The notes beneath the pieces were generated by a model that searched no databases, was not told the origin of the DNA, and saw nothing but the letters and a program-made list of their open reading frames with translations. From Pseudomonadota bacterium (GTDB taxonomy: Bacteria > Myxococcota_A > Bradymonadia > UBA4248), in NCBI GenBank assembly GCA_009786045.1, contig WQTY01000056.1:1-9435 (forward strand): a stretch of DNA of 9,435 nucleotides. Reading direction: 5' to 3'. Made by a program: the position numbers and the translations under genes. Below, piece after piece: positions 1 to 5,674 of the stretch (position 1 is the first letter of the stretch; each line of letters begins with the position of its first letter).

Positions 1-72
1 GTCGGCTTCGCCGACACCTCCCCTGCAAGGGGAGGCCTGCAGGGGGTGTGGGGGAACACGTTCCCCCACACC
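1..72 (-). repeat. Composite palindromic element, copy 1
   Basis: Three back-to-back hairpins. Read on the minus strand they are: stem-loop I at 45-72, a perfect 12-bp stem with a 4-nt loop whose arms are GGTGTGGGGGAA and TTCCCCCACACC; a CCCCCTGCA linker over about 38-46; stem-loop II at 17-35 (CCTCCCC/GGGGAGG); and stem-loop III at 1-15 (GTCGGC/GCCGAC, loop TTC). The order stem-loop I, linker, stem-loop II matches the copies at 1545-1594, 1761-1807, 1858-1900 and 9399-9435. Neither strand has a T-tract after the stem, so it is not a standard intrinsic terminator. It may continue beyond the left edge. Confidence 0.75.
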
Positions 73-110
73 AATAGAACTCGTCAACGGTGCGATGAGA
101 GGATTGATGA

Positions 111-1535
111 ATGGATGAGACGGCCTTTGTTCAGAACCTGGTTTTGCATATTCGTGCGGGTTATCCGCTTATCTGTGTCGAAACGCCAGACGATGACTGG
201 CTCTTAGAGGCTCTGGCCGGAGCCTGTACGCCGATGGCCCGGTTTGAGGTCGTCGAGCAGCTGGATGCATTGACGGTTGAAACGACTGAGATGCGCACGG
301 TTTTTGTCTGGGTTAATCCTGCAACGGCAGATGTGCACGAGGCCCTGCCATGGCTCCGAAAGCATCAGCGGCGGATAAAAACCCAGGTCACCATCATTCT
401 GCTTGGTGATCGCTGGCGAGAAAATCTATCGGGTTTTGGCGCCCTGACGGCGTTGGCGGCACCGCTTCCGGGTATCGACTCGCGTTCGGCCATTACTAAA
501 CTGGCACTTGGCAGTTTTGCCAACAACGCCCAGCGTATGGCCAAAATCGTCGTTTCGTCGGCAGGCATGACACGGACACAGATCTATCGCACATTGTCGA
601 AATGCCTGCTTGAACTGCGGGCAGATCCGAGCTTTGATGCCTGGGAAACACGTCTCTCAGACGAGAAGAAGCTTCTCTTTGCACGCGACTCTCTGCTTGA
701 AGTTATCGATGACATGACGACGCTCAATGATGTCGGCGGCGTTACCAGCCTTAAGGACTGGCTGTCCCAGCGCGCGAAGGCATTTTCGCAGGAGGCCAGG
801 GATTTTGGCCTGGAGGCGCCGCGCGGTATTCTGCTCGTGGGCATTCAGGGGTGTGGAAAGTCATTGCTGGCCAAAGCGATTGCCAATACATGGCATTTTC
901 CGCTTTTACGCCTGGATGTGAGTGCATTGTTTGGAGGCGCAGGCGCGAATCCCGACGCAGCCCTGCAGAGAGCGCTCAGCATTGCGGATGCCATGTCGCC
1001 AGCGGTCTTGTGGTGCGATGAGATCGAAAAGGCTTTCTCTCAGGACAGCGATCCCACGACGCGCCGTCTCCTCGGGCGAGTTTTGAACTGGCTGCAGGAA
1101 CGCCGATCTCAGGTTTTTTTCGTCGCGACAGCCAACGATATCCGCCAGCTGCCCTCTGAGCTCATTCGAAAAGGCCGAATTGACGAATTGTTCTTTGTCG
1201 ATCTTCCAGACGAGGCGGCGCGCGAGCAGATTTTTGCCATCCATCTCAAAAAGAGACACCGCCAGCCAGAAGCATACGACTGTCGCAAACTTGCGTCAGC
1301 GAGCCAGAATTATTCCGGCGCAGAGATTGAACAGGCCATCATTGCGGCATTGTTTGCGGCTTTTGGCCACGGGCGAGAGCTGCTCCAGAGTGATATTGAA
1401 GACGCTGTCCACGATATTGTGCCGCTGTATAAGCAGCGCGAAGATGAAATCAAGCACCTCCGGGAATGGGCAACTGAACGGACACGCCAAGCCAGCCAGA
1501 ACGCCAAGGTGCTGAATTATTTCCGCCGGCAGTGA
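111..1535 (+). CDS. ycf46: Ycf46-like AAA+ ATPase
   Basis: A 474-aa soluble AAA+ ATPase of the Ycf46 type (cyanobacteria, plastids and assorted bacteria), whose biochemical role is poorly defined. The N-terminal ~200 residues match the family's divergent regulatory half (RAGYPLICVETPDDDW near the start). The AAA module follows a DVGGVTSLKDWL segment. Walker A is GIQGCGKS (244-251, Lys250); Walker B is VLWCDE (299-304); sensor 1 is the FFVATAND stretch ending at Asn342; a presumed arginine-finger region is RKGRID (353-358); the sensor-2-like SGAE lies at 402-405. The C-terminus (LREWATERTRQAS) is also family-like. GAGAGGA at 97-103 lies 7 nt before the ATG, supporting this start. The gene stands alone between palindromic elements, one beginning just after its stop. 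The usual GESE-like motif after strand 2 reads GAGANPDAAL here, a mild divergence. All core nucleotide-handling residues are present. Family assignment is secure; cellular role is not. Confidence 0.87.
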   Translation: MDETAFVQNLVLHIRAGYPLICVETPDDDWLLEALAGACTPMARFEVVEQLDALTVETTEMRTVFVWVNPATADVHEALPWLRKHQRRIKTQVTIILLGDRWRENLSGFGALTALAAPLPGIDSRSAITKLALGSFANNAQRMAKIVVSSAGMTRTQIYRTLSKCLLELRADPSFDAWETRLSDEKKLLFARDSLLEVIDDMTTLNDVGGVTSLKDWLSQRAKAFSQEARDFGLEAPRGILLVGIQGCGKSLLAKAIANTWHFPLLRLDVSALFGGAGANPDAALQRALSIADAMSPAVLWCDEIEKAFSQDSDPTTRRLLGRVLNWLQERRSQVFFVATANDIRQLPSELIRKGRIDELFFVDLPDEAAREQIFAIHLKKRHRQPEAYDCRKLASASQNYSGAEIEQAIIAALFAAFGHGRELLQSDIEDAVHDIVPLYKQREDEIKHLREWATERTRQASQNAKVLNYFRRQ

Positions 1536-1544
1536 GTTTTTTTC

Positions 1545-1594
1545 GTGGGGGAGCATTGCTCCCCCACACCCCCTGCAATGCCTTACGGCATTGC
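1545..1594 (+). repeat. Composite palindromic element, copy 2
   Basis: Stem-loop I is GTGGGGGAGC / GCTCCCCCAC (1545-1554 with 1558-1567), a perfect 10-bp stem with loop ATT. The linker ACCCCCTGC follows. Stem-loop II is GCAATGCC / GGCATTGC (1575-1582 with 1587-1594), a perfect 8-bp stem with loop TTAC. A run of seven T (1537-1543) precedes stem-loop I, starting 2 nt after the AAA gene stop codon. The T-run is on the wrong side for an intrinsic terminator of the AAA gene. Confidence 0.8.
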
Positions 1595-1760
1595 CTGTGG
1601 GTGAATGGCTGAATGTATCGTTTGTGACCACATACTCTGCCGCCGCGAACAGACGAGACGCAGTCTGCTTGTGATTGTTGCTCTGCGGGCAGAATATGCT
1701 CTGCCCCATTGTCGAAGGGGCAACAATTTCTGTCCGAAGGCAACAATGTCTGTCCCCAAA
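1595..1760. repeat. Gene-free stretch with short direct and inverted repeats
   Basis: No credible gene is seen here. GGCAACAATNTCTGTCC occurs twice in direct orientation (1719-1735 and 1739-1755, 20-bp period, one mismatch). ATTGTTGC (1674-1681) is the inverted partner of GCAACAAT (1720-1727). Between them lies a GGGCAGA / TCTGCCC hairpin (1687-1693 with 1700-1706). Open frames across this stretch are composition artefacts without ribosome binding sites or recognisable domains. Confidence 0.6.
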
Positions 1761-1807
1761 GCGATGCGGCAGCATCGCAGGGGGGTTGGGGGAACTGGTT
1801 CCCCCAA
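1761..1807 (-). repeat. Composite palindromic element, copy 3
   Basis: Read on the minus strand: stem-loop I is TTGGGGGAA / TTCCCCCAA (plus-strand 1786-1794 with 1799-1807; inner C-G pair possible). The linker is CCCCCCTGC. Stem-loop II is GCGATGC / GCATCGC (plus-strand 1761-1767 with 1772-1778, loop GGCA). Stem I differs from copy 2 at the outermost pairs and stem II differs throughout, yet both remain fully paired. This argues that structure rather than sequence is kept. Confidence 0.75.
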
Positions 1808-1817
1808 GAGCGGGCGT

Positions 1818-1842
1818 TGCGGGCCGGCGATTGAGGCCCGCA
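1818..1842. repeat. Inverted repeat TGCGGGCC/GGCCCGCA
   Basis: An 8-bp perfect inverted repeat (1818-1825 with 1835-1842) with a 9-nt loop, lying between element copies 3 and 4. It lacks the G5 arm and the linker of the composite element, so it is listed separately. Function unknown. Confidence 0.55.
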
Positions 1843-1857
1843 GAGGGGGTAGACGCG

Positions 1858-1900
1858 TATTGCCGCATGCGGCAATAGCGGCGCAGGGGGCGTTGCCCCC
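1858..1900 (-). repeat. Composite palindromic element, copy 4
   Basis: Read on the minus strand: a short stem-loop I, GGGGGC / GCCCCC with a 3-nt loop (plus-strand 1886-1900). A CCCCCTGCGCC-like linker shares its C-run with the stem. The second palindrome, TATTGCCGCATGCGGCAATA (1858-1877), is perfect over 20 bp. Stem-loop I begins 14 nt after the stop codon of the minus-strand YitT gene, in that gene's orientation. It is a shorter variant of copies 1-3. Confidence 0.65.
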
Positions 1901-1914
1901 TTCAAAGCCCTGCT

Positions 1915-2991
1915 CTACTGCATTACTTCCTCGCTGCTTTCATTCGGGGCTTCTGCATCGGCCAGATTTTCAGCATCTTCAGCCGGCGTGTCAACTTTTG
2001 CTGCCTCGGCGGCTGGTTTCTCTGCTTCATGTTCGGCGGATTTCAGGAACTTGATGTCGACCTCTTCGCGCGTTCTGAAGCCCTCGCCCAACACTTCGTG
2101 GACGTTGCTCAGGATGACGAAGGCATTGGGATCGATGGCGCGAATTTTAGGGGACAGCTCTCTGGCATCGCTCTGACTGACAACAGCCATGAGTACTTCG
2201 CGGTCCTGGTTGGTAAACAGCCCGCGGGCATAAAGGGCCGTCACCCCCCTGTCGAGGTGGCGTATGATGAAGTCTGCGATTTCGCCATTCTTTTCGCTCA
2301 TGATCATCATGCTCTTGGCGTAGTCGAACCCATAGACAATCCGGTCGAGAATGATGCTTGAGAGGTAGAGCGAAAACAGGGCGTAAGCGGCCAGGACAAG
2401 TGCGGGCACTGTCGTGGCGTTCTGGACATAGAGCACGATTGTCGCAGCAGCAATGACGAAAAAATCGACAAACATAATCGACATGCCTGGTTTAATGCCA
2501 AAGCGTTTCTTAAGGATGGCGCTGACAATTTCTGTACCCGCAGTGGTTGCCTTAAACTTAAAGACCAGGCCCAGCCCAACGCCCACAAAGACGCTGCCCA
2601 GCAGGATAAAGAAGAAAAAGTCATTCTGGAGCATGTATTGGATGGCAACGGTATTTTGGAGCTGAAGCCAGTTGAAACCGGGGATATCGCCCCGCAGCAA
2701 ATCAATAAAGAAGGCATTCGTCGAGAAACCATAGAGGGTGCGAAAGGCAAATGAGCCGCCCAGCTCGCGGATTCCCCACAGAAACAGCGGGAAGTTGAGA
2801 ATCCAGATGAGAGCACCCACCGACAGCGTTGGCCAGACGAAATTTATCGTCATGGAAATTCCGGTCACCCCTCCGGGGACAACAGCGGCTTCGACCATGA
2901 ACACGCCAAGCCCGATGGCAGCAATGAGACTGCCCAGCGTGATCATGACATAGTCAAAGATGACTCGTTTTCGCTTTGATAACAGCAACAC
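1915..2991 (-). CDS. YitT family membrane protein with DUF2179 domain
   Basis: A 358-aa integral membrane protein of the YitT/DUF161 family. Hydrophobic segments lie at roughly 11-36, 51-73, 125-146, 169-190 and 193-217. The family-like loop VVPGGVTGIS is at 37-46 and TTAGTEIVSAILKKR at 149-163. A C-terminal DUF2179 domain spans about 220-306 (RGVTALYARG, RAIDPNAFVILSNVHEV, LGEGF). Transport activity is often suggested for the family but the substrate is unknown. A Glu/Ala/Asp-rich tail from about 318 to 358 extends beyond where most relatives end. The start is GTG: AAGGAG on the minus strand (3002-2997) lies 5 nt before it; a TTG one codon downstream at 8 nt spacing is equally possible. It is divergent from the lolA-like gene, with a 281-bp region between the two starts. 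Family call strong, function unknown. Confidence 0.88.
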   Translation of the reverse strand: MLLLSKRKRVIFDYVMITLGSLIAAIGLGVFMVEAAVVPGGVTGISMTINFVWPTLSVGALIWILNFPLFLWGIRELGGSFAFRTLYGFSTNAFFIDLLRGDIPGFNWLQLQNTVAIQYMLQNDFFFFILLGSVFVGVGLGLVFKFKATTAGTEIVSAILKKRFGIKPGMSIMFVDFFVIAAATIVLYVQNATTVPALVLAAYALFSLYLSSIILDRIVYGFDYAKSMMIMSEKNGEIADFIIRHLDRGVTALYARGLFTNQDREVLMAVVSQSDARELSPKIRAIDPNAFVILSNVHEVLGEGFRTREEVDIKFLKSAEHEAEKPAAEAAKVDTPAEDAENLADAEAPNESSEEVMQ

Positions 2992-3044
2992 AAAAACTCC
3001 TTATCCTGAAAAAGCAGGGCAAAACCACCTCACCTGCGCTCACT

Positions 3045-3111
3045 GCCCTTCACTATCGCTATTGCCGCAAGGGGGCGATAAAAAAATGCAATGAAGGGCC
3101 ACGAATTTCGT
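3045..3111. promoter_or_regulatory. Nested inverted repeats in the yitT/lolA divergent region
   Basis: GCCCTTCA (3045-3052) pairs with TGAAGGGC (3092-3099), and inside it TATCGC (3054-3059) pairs with GCGATA (3075-3080). Just beyond lies an 11-bp palindrome, ACGAATTTCGT (3101-3111). This is the only gene-free gap between divergent genes in the window, so these could be operator sites or a structured leader of the yitT mRNA. I see no confident -35/-10 pair on either strand. The remainder of the 2992-3272 gap shows only a 6-bp repeat, GGAATG/CATTCC (3158-3163 with 3176-3181). Confidence 0.4.
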
Positions 3112-3260
3112 TGTATAGCGTGAGTGTGTGTGCTTAGAGCCCACCGGCTGCGCATTGGGAATGACGAGTGACCGACATTCCGGGCAGGTTATCTCCTGCG
3201 AAATGGCAAGCATTTTTCATACCACCAGTGGGGGCTCTCGGCAATCACGCCCTGCACTTT

Positions 3261-3267
3261 GGGAGGA
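3261..3267 (+). promoter_or_regulatory. Ribosome binding site fixing the lolA-like start
   Basis: GGGAGGA lies 5 nt before the ATG at 3273. The in-frame ATG at 3168 has no such site and would put 35 residues ahead of the signal peptide, so 3273 is preferred. Confidence 0.75.
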
Positions 3268-3272
3268 TACTT

Positions 3273-4001
3273 ATGATCCATCGACTTCGTGATATTCGCT
3301 GCGCATTGGTCAGCAGCGCTGTATTGTCTGCAGGTATCGCCATCATGGCACCTCAGGCGCTTGGGCAGACGGCTGCCGCGCCGGGAACGGTCAGTGCAGA
3401 GGCATCCGGCACCGCAGCAAAGGCAGAGACGGATGCTGCCAAAATGTATGTTGACACCATGCAGTCCTACTATGACAAGGCCAAAAGCTATTCCGCAACC
3501 TTTACGCAGGACTACGAGACAGTCGATGGCATCAAGAAGACATCGACGGGTGTCGTCTGGTTTAAAAAGCCAGGATTAATGCGCTGGGACTATGAGACAC
3601 CCGAATCGCGATTCCTCATCAGCGACGGAGACTTTTTCTGGTCCTGGGAGCCCGTCTACCGCCAGTACTGCAAGCAGAATCTTGCCTCCTCGCAGTTGCC
3701 CACGGCGCTGACTTTCCTCTCCGGCAAGGGAAAGATCGACGACGATTTCAACGTCAGCATCGAAAAAATTGCAGGCAATCAGATCACCCTGAAACTGCTG
3801 CCAAAGGCGCCATCCATGGCATACACGCAGATCGGTTTCGACATTCTCATGCCTTCTGCCAGGGTCTATCGCGTCACCATTCTCGACGCCATGGGCAACA
3901 CCAACAGGATCACCTTCAAGTCTCCCGAAATCAATGCGAAGCTTGAAGACAGCTCCTTTCGGTTTCAGCCTCCTGCCGACGCCACCCATATTTGCGAGTA
4001 A
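3273..4001 (+). CDS. lolA: LolA-like outer-membrane lipoprotein carrier
   Basis: A 242-aa periplasmic carrier that would accept mature lipoproteins from the inner-membrane Lol complex and deliver them to the outer membrane. Residues 1-32 look like a Sec signal peptide (Arg-containing start, hydrophobic LVSSAVLSAGIAIM, cleavage near QALGQ). A low-complexity Ala/Thr linker runs to about 55, then the LolA fold: SYSATFTQ (72-79), GVVWFKKPGLMRWDYETP (93-110), SDGDFFWSWEP (117-127), FLSGKGKIDDDF (148-159), LKLLPKAP (173-180), DAMGNTNRITF (205-215) and FRFQPPADA (229-237). Cys133 and Cys241 are the only cysteines in the mature part and could form a disulfide; this is not a canonical LolA feature as far as I know. 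No LolB or LolCDE gene is in the window. Two lipoproteins lie downstream, which fits but does not prove a link. A stand-alone LolA paralogue with specialised clients is possible. Confidence 0.83.
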   Translation: MIHRLRDIRCALVSSAVLSAGIAIMAPQALGQTAAAPGTVSAEASGTAAKAETDAAKMYVDTMQSYYDKAKSYSATFTQDYETVDGIKKTSTGVVWFKKPGLMRWDYETPESRFLISDGDFFWSWEPVYRQYCKQNLASSQLPTALTFLSGKGKIDDDFNVSIEKIAGNQITLKLLPKAPSMAYTQIGFDILMPSARVYRVTILDAMGNTNRITFKSPEINAKLEDSSFRFQPPADATHICE

Positions 4002-4029
4002 CCTTGACTTTCTAAATCCAGACCTTCGT

Positions 4030-4059
4030 CCGCCGCCTTTCCTCAATGGCCGGCGGTTT
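4030..4059 (+). terminator. Possible terminator hairpin after lolA
   Basis: CCGCCG (4030-4035) pairs with CGGCGG (4051-4056), with two further G-C pairs after a one-base bulge, followed only by TTT. It starts 29 nt after the lolA stop. The T-tract is short, so termination is plausible but weakly supported. The rest of 4002-4348 holds T-rich patches near 4121-4142, the partial palindromic module at 4205-4238 and a candidate promoter; no gene is seen. Confidence 0.35.
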
Positions 4060-4204
4060 GCATCCGTCTTTTACTGGGCGCATCCCCGCTATCTGCTCAT
4101 CGACGTCCTGGACTCGGTTAATTTTTATATCCCTCTTTTTTTCAGCCCCTTCTGACCTTCACCCCCTGCCCGGCTGTCGAATTTTATTTTTGTGGAGGAA
4201 GTTC

Positions 4205-4238
4205 CGGGCTTTGCGCCACCTCCCTCAGAGAGGGAGGC
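4205..4238 (-). repeat. Partial palindromic module resembling 5-36
   Basis: A hairpin CCTCCCTC / GAGGGAGG (4219-4226 with 4230-4237, loop AGA) is preceded by GGGCTTTGCGCCA. The order of GGCTTYGC, ACCTCCC and GGGAGGC matches bases 5-36 of element copy 1, where GGCTTCGCC and CCTCCCC/GGGGAGG occur in the same order and orientation. The G5/C5 stem-loop I is missing, so this looks like a partial or decayed copy. Confidence 0.45.
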
Positions 4239-4272
4239 TTCGTTCGCATCGCTGCATTGCCGCATATGGGCA

Positions 4273-4300
4273 TTGATTTTCGGGCCACACACTCTACACT
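4273..4300 (+). promoter_or_regulatory. Candidate sigma-70-like promoter for first lipoprotein
   Basis: TTGATT (4273-4278) and TACACT (4295-4300) are separated by 16 nt; each matches four of six consensus positions. Transcription would start near 4307, leaving a ~40-nt leader before the ATG at 4349 and only about 9 nt before the upstream GTG at 4316. Short degenerate motifs, so tentative. Confidence 0.3.
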
Positions 4301-4348
4301 AAGAAAGAAGTTAATGTGCCCCCCATGTCGATAGCTACAGGTGACAAG

Positions 4349-5551
4349 ATGCATTCACACCCCGCCCCGCCTCGCTCCCACCTCCCGATGATTTCCTGTC
4401 TTTGGCGCCTCCTGGCATGTGTCGCCATCGCGGGGATAACCTTTGTGGGATGCGCCGAAGCCGACTCAAACCCCAAAACGCCGGACACCACAGACCCGGG
4501 CAAAGATCCCGATGACGGCAAGGACCCGGGCAAAGATCCCGATGACGGCAAGGACCCGGGCAAAGATCCCGATGACGGCAAGGACCCGGACAAGACATGT
4601 CAGAACGGTCTCGTACAATGCAAGGATAACATTACCCCGGAGCGCTGCGACAACAACACCTGGGTGAGCCTGGCACCCTGCCCCTCAAAGTGCGAAGCAG
4701 GCAAATGCATCACCGAAAACTCGTGCGCAACCCCCTATGCACTCCATCCCAACGACAGCATCAAAGCTTCAACCGCCACCGGCAACACCCTGCACTCAGG
4801 CAGCAACATCTGCACTGGTCCTGCCCTAAACGGGGAAGAGGCTGTCATAGAATTAAACATTCCCCAACTTGGCTACTACACCCTGCAAGTCAACACCACC
4901 CAGGCCACAGACCGCTGGGCTGTTTACCAAAAATCCATCTGCACGGACGACAGCACAGCCATTGGCGATTCCTGCCGCACTTTCCAAAAAGTGCAGTCAT
5001 TCACCGAAACACGTCTGTATAACCCCGGCAAATCTTACCTCTTCATCGACAGCATACCCGCCAGCCATGGGGTCGTCTTTGAAGCAAAGTGGACGATGGC
5101 CCAGGATCAATCGGTTTCCATCTGCCGCTCTCCACACATGCCCGCCACAGGCGAACTCATCCAGCTCAAGGCTCAGGCCCAGACATTTTCAGGCAACACA
5201 TCCGATGGCCAAAGCCGCTATGCCTGGAACACCTTCAGCGGCTGTTCCCAGCCTGGCACCGGCGGCCGGGAAATCGTCTATCCTTTCCGCCTCGATAAAC
5301 CTACGCGCGTCCAGGCCGGTCTCAGCATCAAACCCGCTTCAGACAAGATCGACCAGGCAACCCTTGCCAGCGCCGTCTACGTGATCAGCTGCAGCGCCTC
5401 CAGCATCGCACACTGCGTCAATCAAAGCACGGGCAGCTCACTGAGCCTCGACACCCCGCTTCTCAGCGCCGGTGACTATGCGCTCATTGTCGACTCCAAA
5501 GATGCCAAAGATTTCGAATTCACACTCACGGTCTCTGGCATAACACCGTAA
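4349..5551 (+). CDS. Secreted lipoprotein with 10-residue repeats and Cys-rich segment
   Basis: A predicted 400-aa lipoprotein of unknown function. The type II signal peptide ends at a lipobox-like FVGC (Cys35) after a hydrophobic LLACVAIAGITFV. Residues 49-78 are three exact copies of DPGKDPDDGK, probably a flexible linker. A small Cys cluster follows (Cys84, 91, 100, 111, 115, 120) with spacing typical of short disulfide-bonded repeats in Myxococcota-type lipoproteins. The remaining ~270 residues are rich in Thr, Ser and alternating hydrophobics (GYYTLQVNTT, KSYLFIDSIP, SAGDYALIVDS), suggesting two beta-sandwich domains, perhaps like pre-peptidase C-terminal domains; that is inference. No catalytic motif is seen. 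Start choice is uncertain: AGGTGA lies 4 nt before this ATG; GTG 4316, ATG 4325 and ATG 4388 are in frame. The export signal is kept with any of them. Probably carried to the outer membrane by the Lol system. Confidence 0.75.
   Translation: MHSHPAPPRSHLPMISCLWRLLACVAIAGITFVGCAEADSNPKTPDTTDPGKDPDDGKDPGKDPDDGKDPGKDPDDGKDPDKTCQNGLVQCKDNITPERCDNNTWVSLAPCPSKCEAGKCITENSCATPYALHPNDSIKASTATGNTLHSGSNICTGPALNGEEAVIELNIPQLGYYTLQVNTTQATDRWAVYQKSICTDDSTAIGDSCRTFQKVQSFTETRLYNPGKSYLFIDSIPASHGVVFEAKWTMAQDQSVSICRSPHMPATGELIQLKAQAQTFSGNTSDGQSRYAWNTFSGCSQPGTGGREIVYPFRLDKPTRVQAGLSIKPASDKIDQATLASAVYVISCSASSIAHCVNQSTGSSLSLDTPLLSAGDYALIVDSKDAKDFEFTLTVSGITP
4493..4594 (+). repeat. Exact 30-bp tandem repeat inside lipoprotein gene
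   Basis: Three identical 30-bp units (4493-4522, 4523-4552, 4553-4582) are followed by a 12-bp partial unit (4583-4594, one base different). Each unit encodes DPGKDPDDGK and keeps the reading frame. There is no synonymous drift among the three, which points to recent duplication or ongoing homogenisation. Confidence 0.95.
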
Positions 5552-5585
5552 CAGCCGCCACCCGGTACGATGCCAGAATAAACTT

Positions 5586-5591
5586 TATAAT
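5586..5591 (+). promoter_or_regulatory. Candidate -10 box before second lipoprotein
   Basis: A perfect TATAAT lies 84 nt before the downstream start codon, in the 123-nt gap between the lipoprotein genes. No good -35 box sits at 16-18 nt upstream (the region reads CCGGTAC). It would allow separate transcription of the second lipoprotein, but a single hexamer is weak evidence. Confidence 0.3.
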
Positions 5592-5674
5592 CGCTGTTGG
5601 CCTGATATTTGCGAGGCAACCGATGCACCCCCTCCTATCTGGAGACCCATGATTAACACAGGAGATTTAAAGAT

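Noticed and set aside
1296..1868. A 190-codon minus-strand frame over the AAA 3' end and gap
   Set aside because: A shadow of the AAA gene extended through repeat DNA; low-complexity product without family features.
1545..1900. CRISPR-like array
   Set aside because: The repeats are palindromic, differ in sequence and orientation, and have no regular spacers; no cas gene is present.
1605..2054. A plus-strand frame across the palindromic gap
   Set aside because: It crosses three palindromic elements and runs into the 3' end of yitT on the other strand; no domain or ribosome binding site.
4493..4594. CRISPR or minisatellite outside a gene
   Set aside because: The units are directly adjacent without spacers and lie in frame within a lipoprotein gene.
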